From assembly GCA_046706145.1 (NCBI GenBank), contig JBJKPP010000261.1, positions 1-5,855 of the forward strand: a stretch of DNA of 5,855 bases. The letters are read 5' to 3'. Source of the stretch: JBJKPP01 sp046706145. Its GTDB lineage: Bacteria; Bacteroidota; Ignavibacteria; Ignavibacteriales; Ignavibacteriaceae. Shown in pieces: positions 1 to 5,855 of the stretch. The translations under genes and the position numbers were made by a program. A model generated the notes under the pieces. That model worked only from the letters and a program-made list of their open reading frames with translations, did not search any database and had not been told where the DNA came from. Position 1 is the stretch's first letter, and the number at the start of each line of letters is the position of its first letter.

Positions 1-1142
1 TTAAAAATTTTCTGTATGTCTTCAGGCGAAATTCCTATGCCGTTATCTTCTATCGTTAATTCAATAGTCCTATCGATAGCTGTTACTTGTGTCTGTTTTT
101 CTTTAACAGACACTAAAATTTCACCACCTTCATTAGTAAACTTCAGAGAATTATATATGAGGTTAGTAATTATTTTCTCTAACTTATCTGTGTCCAGGTA
201 TGAATATAAGTTGTCTATATTGGGTTGAAATTTAAGAATGATGTTTTTCGATTCAGCAAGCTGTTCAAAGTAAGATATAATTCTCCTTATAAAACTAATT
301 ATATCAACCTCTTCTACTTTTAGTTTCATTCTTCCTGCGTCGATAGTTGCAAGATCCAGCAATTGGTTAATTAAATTCAACAGCCTGCGCGCATTGTTGC
401 GGATCAGTCGTAGTTCTGATTTTATTTCTTCATCAGAATTTTCTTCAAGTAGTTTTTCAATGGGACCAAGAATTAGAGTAAGTGGCGATCTAAATTCATG
501 GGAGATATTGTTGAAGAAATTTGTTTTAATTTTGTCAAGCTCCTGCAATTTTTCTGCTTCTTTTTGCTTCTCGAAAGTTTCTTTTTGAAGCTGCATGTTC
601 TTTATTAATTGTCCTGCCTGAACAGAAATAATGGACAACAAAGTAAAATCGCTCTTACTAAAATGTTTTTGACTCTTTTTATTTATCATTGTTATTAAGC
701 CGATAATTCGCCCCTCGAACCAGACTGGAATGCATAACAAAGCACGAATATTCTTATGCTCTTCTTCACTGGCATCAAATCTCTCGTCCCTTGAGAGGTC
801 ATCAATTACAAGAGCTTCTTCGTGTAACAATACCCAGCCTGAAATACTTAACCCCACATGGATAGTTTGCTTGGAATTTGTCACTTCTTTTTGACGAAGG
901 TAAGTTTTGAAAGGGTTGCTCTGGTCTTCGGTTATAAGCATAATTGAGCCCTGTTCAGCATCAAGCGCTTTTGTAGTTTTCTTAACAATTATGTTAAGCA
1001 TTTGATCAACATCTGCAGCTCTTCCAGCTGATATTGCGAGTTCGTTTAGGGTATTAAGTTCCTTTACGGCAATCTTATATTTTTCAAGCTCTGCTCTTAG
1101 CTTGGAAATCTCTTGCTCGTATTTTTCAACATTTTTTGCCAT
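1..1142 (-). CDS. Cytoplasmic GAF-domain sensor histidine kinase, C-terminus cut by window edge
   Basis: Probable two-component sensor kinase that autophosphorylates on a histidine and passes phosphate to a response regulator not present here. The frame is open from the ATG at 1142 to the left edge, giving 380 residues. Residues 1-35 are charged and heptad-like (probable coiled coil); about 35-185 form a GAF domain (GSIMLI, ISGWVLL, ALLCIPVW, IIGLITMINK); 186-208 is a linker helix; the HisKA phospho-acceptor is His215 in NISHEFRSPLTLILGP; the HATPase_c domain shows an N-box at 325-336 (ITNLIYNSLKFT) and a G1 box at 366-371 (DNGIGI). The later ATP-binding boxes lie beyond the edge. No signal peptide or membrane segment is visible, so it should sense an intracellular cue through GAF; the ligand is unknown. 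A TGA in the same frame at 1151-1149 makes 1142 the earliest possible ATG. No Shine-Dalgarno sequence is evident, which is common in Bacteroidota-type genomes. Confidence 0.93.
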   Translation of the reverse strand, partial: MAKNVEKYEQEISKLRAELEKYKIAVKELNTLNELAISAGRAADVDQMLNIIVKKTTKALDAEQGSIMLITEDQSNPFKTYLRQKEVTNSKQTIHVGLSISGWVLLHEEALVIDDLSRDERFDASEEEHKNIRALLCIPVWFEGRIIGLITMINKKSQKHFSKSDFTLLSIISVQAGQLIKNMQLQKETFEKQKEAEKLQELDKIKTNFFNNISHEFRSPLTLILGPIEKLLEENSDEEIKSELRLIRNNARRLLNLINQLLDLATIDAGRMKLKVEEVDIISFIRRIISYFEQLAESKNIILKFQPNIDNLYSYLDTDKLEKIITNLIYNSLKFTNEGGEILVSVKEKQTQVTAIDRTIELTIEDNGIGISPEDIQKIF

Positions 1143-1152
1143 GTTAGTTCAC

Positions 1153-1186
1153 AGAGTTACGGAATAACGGTTTTATACTTAACTCT
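1153..1186. repeat. 7-bp inverted repeat just upstream of the histidine kinase start
   Basis: AGAGTTA (1153-1159) and TAACTCT (1180-1186) are perfect inverted arms separated by 20 bases. The near arm ends 10 bases before the start codon at 1142. A shorter alternative pairing, GTTA with TAAC (1157-1160 and 1165-1168), shares the near arm, so the two pairings would exclude each other. It could be an operator or a leader hairpin affecting translation. Arms this short in AT-rich DNA may also be chance. Confidence 0.3.
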
Positions 1187-1212
1187 AAAAAAGAATTGAA
1201 ATATTCATGCTT

Positions 1213-1238
1213 TAGGATACTATCTTTGTAGGAATACT
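1213..1238. repeat. Short direct near-repeat in the histidine kinase leader
   Basis: TAGGATACT (1213-1221) and TAGGAATACT (1229-1238) are near-identical, differ by one inserted A, and start 16 bases apart. They lie just downstream of the predicted transcription start of the histidine kinase gene. Paired regulator half-sites are possible, but no known binding motif is recognised and chance cannot be excluded. Confidence 0.2.
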
Positions 1239-1252
1239 CCCAGGCAGGAAAA

Positions 1253-1280
1253 AATATACTTAAAAAAAATTATATGTCAA
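1253..1280 (-). promoter_or_regulatory. Sigma70-like promoter for the histidine kinase gene
   Basis: On the minus strand a perfect TTGACA (1280-1275) is followed by a 16-base spacer and TATATT (1258-1253), one base from the TATAAT consensus. Transcription would start near 1246, leaving a leader of roughly 100 bases before the ATG at 1142. The position, between the dead kinase fragment and the histidine kinase, fits an independent promoter. The region is AT-rich, which makes the -10 match weak evidence, but the exact -35 is more notable. If the host uses the Bacteroidota-type TAnnTTTG promoter, this match would mean less. Confidence 0.45.
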
Positions 1281-1370
1281 ACAGTTAGTGCAAGTACTAT
1301 CAGAAATTTTAAAAGTGCGAGCCAAGTACTTAATTTTATGAATATGAATTTAGTTGTGCGTTAAAAAATT

Positions 1371-1701
1371 CTATTTAGTTGTCTTAGATAATATTTCTTT
1401 GAATTCTTTTCCCAATATACATTCCATAACAATAGATATTTCTTTTCTCACCTTTTTGCGTGTCTGCTTCTTAAATAGCATAAATTGTAGCATTGTTTGG
1501 ATGATTAAGTGCGGCAGTTGCTTCTGCCTTTATCTTAAATCTTTCTCTTTATTCTATGCTGCCTGAAATATCTTTTTGTAAGAATGTTAAAGCAACCTTT
1601 ATATCAAGTTTTGTGTCATCCGCAAGATAGACTACGCCCATTCCGCCTTCATTTAGCTTTTCCAGAATTTTATAAAGTAAGATTGTTTTCCCGATCATCA
1701 T
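1371..1701 (-). pseudogene. Decayed N-terminal fragment of a Hanks-type Ser/Thr protein kinase
   Basis: Starting at ATG 1701 (or the adjacent ATG at 1698), the reading begins MIGKTILLYKILEKL, then NEGGMGVVYLADDTKLD, the glycine-rich loop of bacterial Ser/Thr kinases. A TAA at 1551-1549 stops it after 50 codons, yet the same frame continues with unmistakable kinase sequence, ERFKIKAEATAALNHPN. A second TAA lies at 1473-1471, still in frame. Near 1440 a one-base shift is needed to continue as ISIVMECILGKEF, the hinge region, ending at TAG 1373-1371. Homology then vanishes: the HRD and DFG motifs and the whole C-lobe are missing. Key residues have also drifted. The VAxK lysine is Thr (VALTF), the helix-C Glu appears to be Lys, and the first loop glycine is Asn. 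A normal kinase domain needs about 260 residues; about 110 remain. It lies 25 bases after the oxidase stop on the same strand. Its first 50 codons could still be translated, but such a peptide could not be an active kinase. Confidence 0.88.
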
Positions 1702-1726
1702 AAATCTCTGAATATTTTATATATTT

Positions 1727-3424
1727 TTAAGTTTCTCCAAATAAATGTCTGTGCCAGTAATTTGTTAGAAAGATATTCCGAGGATCACGTTCAGCACGCA
1801 GTTTCATAAAATCGTCCCATCGAGGCTGCTGCTCTCGAAAATAGCTGACCCATTCTTTGTAATCATACTCAGGACGGAATTTTCCCCAGTGTAGCCGGAA
1901 TGGTACATTGTTCTTCCGCAGTAATTCCCAGAACTGGCCGAAATAACCATCCTTTCCAGCAGGGTTTCCCGAATTATTAATATACCAAAAAAGATCTACA
2001 CGAAAAGTGTCAGTCATATAACTAGGGCTCATCCAGAAATTGCTTTTTATGCCAGTGTATAATTCGGTAGCATAATAACCTGTGGCTTCAAATTTTTTAT
2101 CGTCAAACTGGTGTTTCAGCAATTGCATGACTTTACTAGTATATTTTAATGGGATCCACATTTCAGTAAATTCCGTTCCCATTAGCACATCGTCTGCGCC
2201 GTTGTCCATTGGCAGGCTGCGCCAAACATAGTCCATAAAAGATTTTCCTTCTTCTTTCCCTGAGAGTGGTTCAAGTATGTCTATTATCCAGGGATATAAC
2301 CAGACTAATATGAAATGAAATATAGCAAAGAATAAAACAATTGGGAAGAAAACCAGCCTTAATATTAAAGTAATGCAAGTAGGAATAAACGAGCCCTGGC
2401 CGGGTTTTCCTTTGTTTGTTCCGCCATGTTTTTTGCTGAGGTTCATCTTAAATTGTGTGAAATCCTTTTGCAGTTTAGGCCATATTCTTAAAAATCCTTT
2501 GTTTGCGGCTGTTGTAAGTAAAATCGCGGCTGCAAGTTCTTCCAACTGAGTAGTAAATTTCACCTTTTCGAATTCGTGATAGGGGAATGGTGAGAAAACA
2601 GGCATTCTATTTCCACGGGTCGCCATCCATACCATTATTCTATTTACGCCTTTTTGCGGCCACCAGAGAATCCGCGAGTATGGAGTTTGTTTTAAAAATG
2701 TTGCTAAGCCTGGATTTTTCTGATCTCCTTCGCCAAAAAGATCAATAGGACATTTCGGACCTATATCATAGATTATTTCTTCGCCGTAAATATAAAATTC
2801 TTTGGTAAGCTGTAAACGTACTTTCGTGATGACTCCAAGCAAACCAAGGGATAGTCCAACTGCATTGAACAAGTCCGGCTGTTTATCTTTTTCGATCCAT
2901 TCTGCTTTCCCGGTTCCGTCCACTATACGAAATGCTAAAAGATTGTCATCTAAAGAATACATTAAAGTGCCGCCTGATGAACCCGTCATTAAAAATCCGC
3001 TTACTGTTTGGTGTGTAATCCCTCCTAGGTCATTCAATGTCCATCCTTTAAGATGAGCCTGATAGAGCAGGCTATTTGCAAGCGTCGACTTTCCGGTTGG
3101 GTCCAGCGGGTCGTGGCCAAGATGAATACCCGCTTCCGCTTCCACAATTCCTTTTTCTTCGTCCAGCCAGTGCAATTGATTAAACTTGTCGAGCATTACA
3201 TTAATGTTCGGACCTTTAGGCGGTAATTGTTCAGACACAGTGTTTGGTATATTCGGAGAACCTTCTCCCGGATCTGTATAGACAGCCCAGGCAATTGAGT
3301 GCGCCGCACCGCGTACGCGAATTTGTATCCCTTCTTCATAAGCATATTTCACTAGCGCAATAATCTGGTCTTCATTTTCAGGATGATAAAAGCCGTCTTT
3401 TCCAGCACTTATATTATTAACCAT
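1727..3424 (-). CDS. FAD-dependent oxidase (lactone/alditol oxidase-like) with internal hydrophobic segment
   Basis: A complete 565-residue flavoenzyme of the vanillyl-alcohol-oxidase superfamily, related to D-arabinono-1,4-lactone, L-gulonolactone and alditol oxidases, which oxidise sugar-derived alcohols or lactones and pass electrons to oxygen or another acceptor. Residues about 13-207 form the PCMH-type FAD domain: RVRGAAHS (37-43) carries His42, where relatives bind FAD covalently; GGITHQTVSGF (134-144) and TGSSGGT (147-153) are flavin-binding segments; LSLGLLGVITKV (191-202) closes the domain. The C-terminal substrate domain includes GTEFTEMWIPL (416-426), TELYTG (453-458), WMSPSY (464-469) and LHWGK (511-515), whose Lys515 matches the family HWxK motif, then the ending DPRNIFLTNYW. 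Residues about 351-383 are strongly hydrophobic and could anchor it in or on the membrane; no N-terminal signal is seen. ATG 3424 is supported by GGAG six bases upstream. It follows the ATPase/TPR gene by 26 bases, suggesting co-transcription. The substrate cannot be read from sequence. Confidence 0.88.
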   Translation of the reverse strand: MVNNISAGKDGFYHPENEDQIIALVKYAYEEGIQIRVRGAAHSIAWAVYTDPGEGSPNIPNTVSEQLPPKGPNINVMLDKFNQLHWLDEEKGIVEAEAGIHLGHDPLDPTGKSTLANSLLYQAHLKGWTLNDLGGITHQTVSGFLMTGSSGGTLMYSLDDNLLAFRIVDGTGKAEWIEKDKQPDLFNAVGLSLGLLGVITKVRLQLTKEFYIYGEEIIYDIGPKCPIDLFGEGDQKNPGLATFLKQTPYSRILWWPQKGVNRIMVWMATRGNRMPVFSPFPYHEFEKVKFTTQLEELAAAILLTTAANKGFLRIWPKLQKDFTQFKMNLSKKHGGTNKGKPGQGSFIPTCITLILRLVFFPIVLFFAIFHFILVWLYPWIIDILEPLSGKEEGKSFMDYVWRSLPMDNGADDVLMGTEFTEMWIPLKYTSKVMQLLKHQFDDKKFEATGYYATELYTGIKSNFWMSPSYMTDTFRVDLFWYINNSGNPAGKDGYFGQFWELLRKNNVPFRLHWGKFRPEYDYKEWVSYFREQQPRWDDFMKLRAERDPRNIFLTNYWHRHLFGET

Positions 3425-3430
3425 ATAATG

Positions 3431-3434
3431 CTCC
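3431..3434 (-). promoter_or_regulatory. Ribosome-binding site of the FAD oxidase gene
   Basis: GGAG on the minus strand, six bases from the ATG at 3424, falls inside the 26-base gap after the upstream stop codon (3453-3451). It fixes the oxidase start and gives the gene its own initiation site within a probable two-gene transcript. The gap leaves no room for a separate promoter, although one could lie inside the end of the upstream gene. Confidence 0.65.
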
Positions 3435-3450
3435 GTTTTTTTATATGAAA

Positions 3451-5855
3451 TTATTTTTCGGGAGAAGTTTTCTTAATCTTCTTAAGTTCGTCCAGATCCC
3501 AATCGAGTTTTAATTTTTTAAATATCTTTTCAGCTTTGGTAAAATACTTTTCAGGGTCTTTTTTGTTAACTTTTGTTTCAGGATTCGAAAGGAATCGCCC
3601 TGTTTCTAAATAGCTCCTGCCGAGCTCAGGAAGGGCTTCAAGACGTTCGGCGAAATCTATGCTTTTAAAAAAATATTTATATCCTCTGCTAAATTTATGG
3701 TTAATGAAGCAGTAATTACCAATGAGCCTGTCTACTTCCGGTTTTATTTCAGCGACTTTGTTTGAAATCCTGCTCGCAGACTTCACCAATTTGAGCACTT
3801 GCTTTTCATGTATCTTAATTTCTTCAGTAGATGAGTTATCTTTTATCGATTTCTCAAATAATCTTACATGATATAAAAGCTTGTAAACGGTAAAGTACGA
3901 AAGCAGCATCGGTGTAAGTGAGTCGGCTTCTTTCAAGGCTTTTTCGGCTTTATCAATAGATTCTTTGGCCGATTGGTAATCGTTAAGCAGGATATAGGCT
4001 TTTGCTCTTTTACCTGATAAACCTATTATCCAAGAAGCTAATCCTAACTTTTCAGCAAATAGGCATGAATCGTCGTAAAAGATTATCGCTTCATGTAAGC
4101 TTCTTCTGTTAAGTTCTAAGTCAGCTTTAAATGAAAGTATGTAGAGCTTGCCGTAATCAAAATCGTAAGTATCGGCTATTTCGTCTCCCTTCTTAATCAA
4201 GTATTCAGCGTATTCATATTCGCCTTTACCGATTATAATATAAAGCGCCCAGCTAATCTGGTATATAGCTCCGAATAAATCACCCGCCTTGAGTTTTTCT
4301 TCAAGCAGGTTTTCATTTATTTTTGAAAATTGTTTCCACCTGCCAGTAAGACATTTAAAGATGGTTTCGTCGTAACCATCATGGTACAATTCTTCTTTTC
4401 CGTTCAACCGGGTAGTTTTGATAGCTTTTTCCAAGAATTTCTTACCAATTGAGAAAGAGATCCCGCTGTAGGTAAATAAAGAACTTGCGAAGGAATATGT
4501 AGCAAACCCCTCCTCTCCCGTAAGAATAAATCCCATTTTCAATTTCGTCAGGTTCAGCAATCCAAAAAACATTTTTTTAGCATTATAGTTAGCATATGCG
4601 TTTGCTGTCCTAAAAAGAATATCGAACAGTTCATATTCGCGTGCTGACGGAACTCTTTTCGGTTTGCCAAGAGGCAGATAAAGTTTTTGGATAATTGCAA
4701 ACAAGTTAATAGCAAGTCTGATTAGCTCGCTTAGATTTCCTCTCTCGGTTTTAATTCCAATTGCCAGCAGCGATTTTCCGAAATGCTCTACAGAATCACT
4801 AAAATATCCCTTATAGTAAAATGACATGCCGATATTTTTCTCTAGCATGAAAATTTTTCCCCTGTCCACATTTTCGCCGTATTTTTGAAGATAAAGGTTA
4901 AGCGCTTCTTTAAAATAGTTTAGAGCCTCATTAGAACCTGCGTTCTTTAAAGTCCGTTCTCCTGCTTTTATCAAAAACTCTTCTGCTTTATTTTTATCAT
5001 CTGCAAGGCTGTAATGATGAGCAAGCACTTCAAAATAGTCATTTATCCTTTCCGAAAAGATATTTTCAATTGCCGCAGCAACTTTAAAGTGTAATTCTTG
5101 GCGGTTCTTCGTCAGCAAGGTATCGTAAACTGCTTCCTGTGCGAGCGCATGATAAAATTGATATTCTCTTTCTGTTTGATCTTTGTTTTCTCTAATTAAT
5201 TCCAGTTTGATTAACGTCTTAATATTCTGATCCAAATTGTCTTGATCATTTAGTACTTTCTTCAATATTCCGTATGAAAAATATCTTCCGATCACCGAGG
5301 CAACTTTTAATATGTGTTTCTCAGATTCATCAAGTTTATCAATTCGGGCCAGAAGAACATCCCTTACCGACATCGGAACGACTATATCTTGAACATCCCG
5401 GGATATAACAAATTGGCCGCCGGTAATTTCTATTATTTTATCGTCTATCAGTGAACGAATAACTTCTTCGATAAAGAAAGGATTACCTTCGGTATTTTTA
5501 GAAATAGTATCTTTTAATTTGTCAGGAAGTGTTTTCATTTTCAAGAGGTTTTCTAGAAGGAGCTTGCGGTCATCATTATTTAAAGGCTCGAGTTTTATTT
5601 CAGTATAAAAAGCTGCATATTTTTCCTTTATGCTCGAAATCATCTTATCGCCTGTTTCATGGTAATTCGGTCTAAGTGTGCTGATGAATAATATCCTATT
5701 GTTTTCTGCTAATCGAAAAAGTGACTGTAATAATTCAATTGAAGATTGATCTGCCCAATGTAAATCTTCTATTATAAAAACTATCGGGTTCACTTCCGAG
5801 CCTTTTAAAATAAGTTCTCTTATGCTTTTCTGAATAAGTTTGCTAAGAGCATCGG
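3451..5855 (-). CDS. AAA_16-type signalling ATPase with TPR-like repeats, N-terminus cut by window edge
   Basis: C-terminal 800 residues of a large 'predicted ATPase' protein, a family often fused to Ser/Thr kinase, adenylate cyclase, GAF or histidine kinase domains and thought to be an intracellular signalling or scaffold switch. The frame is open to the right edge, so the gene starts outside. Numbering from the GTG codon at 5793, which is internal and not the true start: Walker B is IVFIIEDLHWAD (4-15); a sensor-like strand RILFISTLRPNY lies at 33-44; the family signature EGNPFFIEEVIRSL at 102-115; a winged-helix-like part at 142-225 (SVRDVLLARIDKLDESEKHI, then FYHALAQEAVYDTLL at 213-227); helical TPR-like repeats run from about 255 to 340 and 500 to 765, for example AEEFLIKAGERTLKNAGSNE. 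Walker A and anything before it lie outside. An N-terminal Ser/Thr kinase is plausible, because this family often has one and a dead kinase N-terminus lies nearby, but it is not seen. No membrane segment is evident. The gene ends at TAA 3453-3451, 26 bases before the oxidase. Confidence 0.9.
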   Translation of the reverse strand, partial: DALSKLIQKSIRELILKGSEVNPIVFIIEDLHWADQSSIELLQSLFRLAENNRILFISTLRPNYHETGDKMISSIKEKYAAFYTEIKLEPLNNDDRKLLLENLLKMKTLPDKLKDTISKNTEGNPFFIEEVIRSLIDDKIIEITGGQFVISRDVQDIVVPMSVRDVLLARIDKLDESEKHILKVASVIGRYFSYGILKKVLNDQDNLDQNIKTLIKLELIRENKDQTEREYQFYHALAQEAVYDTLLTKNRQELHFKVAAAIENIFSERINDYFEVLAHHYSLADDKNKAEEFLIKAGERTLKNAGSNEALNYFKEALNLYLQKYGENVDRGKIFMLEKNIGMSFYYKGYFSDSVEHFGKSLLAIGIKTERGNLSELIRLAINLFAIIQKLYLPLGKPKRVPSAREYELFDILFRTANAYANYNAKKMFFGLLNLTKLKMGFILTGEEGFATYSFASSLFTYSGISFSIGKKFLEKAIKTTRLNGKEELYHDGYDETIFKCLTGRWKQFSKINENLLEEKLKAGDLFGAIYQISWALYIIIGKGEYEYAEYLIKKGDEIADTYDFDYGKLYILSFKADLELNRRSLHEAIIFYDDSCLFAEKLGLASWIIGLSGKRAKAYILLNDYQSAKESIDKAEKALKEADSLTPMLLSYFTVYKLLYHVRLFEKSIKDNSSTEEIKIHEKQVLKLVKSASRISNKVAEIKPEVDRLIGNYCFINHKFSRGYKYFFKSIDFAERLEALPELGRSYLETGRFLSNPETKVNKKDPEKYFTKAEKIFKKLKLDWDLDELKKIKKTSPEK

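Noticed and set aside
16..588. Two plus-strand open frames (16-228 and 394-588)
   Set aside because: They are antisense to the well-supported GAF/histidine kinase and have low-complexity, Ser/Phe-rich translations with no recognisable domain.
1221..1228. TATCTTTG, a Bacteroidota-type -7 match on the plus strand
   Set aside because: There is no properly spaced -33 element, and it would transcribe antisense to the pseudogene with no gene downstream on that strand.
1262..1269. Run of eight T (minus strand) as an intrinsic terminator
   Set aside because: No GC-rich stem precedes it; it lies in the spacer of the predicted promoter instead.
1291..1330. CAAGTACT repeated at 1291-1298 and 1323-1330
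   Set aside because: Two 8-base copies in AT-rich spacer, with no further copies or spacing pattern; not enough for an iteron, operator or array.
1354..1566. Plus-strand 70-residue open frame in the spacer
   Set aside because: It is antisense to the kinase pseudogene, whose homology explains the stretch. Its translation is Cys/Phe/Ser-rich with no family resemblance.
2802..3056. Plus-strand 84-residue open frame
   Set aside because: It is antisense to the conserved FAD-binding domain of the oxidase and has no start signal or domain.
3080..3118. Walker A-like string in the oxidase (DPTGKST, residues 108-114)
   Set aside because: The first glycine of GxxxxGK[ST] is missing (Pro106), and the string sits inside the FAD domain, where no nucleotide-triphosphate P-loop is expected.
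5791..5793. GTG as the start of the ATPase/TPR gene
   Set aside because: It falls at the beginning of the Walker B strand, and the frame stays open for 20 more codons to the edge with family-like helix sequence, so the true start is outside the window.

Overview
All genes in this window lie on the minus strand, so the window reads right to left. The sequence is AT-rich. The Ser/Thr kinase N-terminal style (MIGKTI..YKILEK..EGGMGVVY) and the HEFRSPLTLILGPIEKLL histidine-kinase box are typical of the Bacteroidota / Ignavibacteriota / related FCB bacteria. That is a lineage guess from protein style, not a proven assignment.

Layout in transcription order. (1) 5855-3451: a large signalling ATPase of the 'predicted ATPase' type (AAA_16-like NTPase followed by TPR-like helices), entering from the right edge without its N-terminus and Walker A. 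(2) 3424-1727: after a 26-base gap with a good ribosome-binding site, a complete 565-residue FAD-dependent oxidase of the vanillyl-alcohol-oxidase / sugar-lactone and alditol oxidase superfamily, with an unusual hydrophobic insertion. (3) 1701-1371: the decayed N-terminus of a Ser/Thr protein kinase, with two nonsense codons, a frameshift and lost catalytic residues, starting only 25 bases after the oxidase. (4) 1370-1143: a spacer with a sigma70-like promoter and a small inverted repeat, leading into (5) 1142-1: a soluble coiled-coil/GAF/histidine kinase that runs off the left edge inside its ATPase domain.

The ATPase/TPR gene and the oxidase look like an operon; the histidine kinase probably has its own promoter. 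The set Ser/Thr kinase, AAA ATPase, TPR, GAF and histidine kinase is the same set found fused in order in giant bacterial signalling proteins. Here the pieces are separate, one is dead, and an oxidase sits between them. The window therefore looks like a rearranged signalling locus with one enzyme. I see no CRISPR array, tRNA, rRNA, insertion sequence or convincing intrinsic terminator. The only stretch above 300 bases without an intact gene is 1143-1726, and it is described by the pseudogene, promoter and repeat entries.
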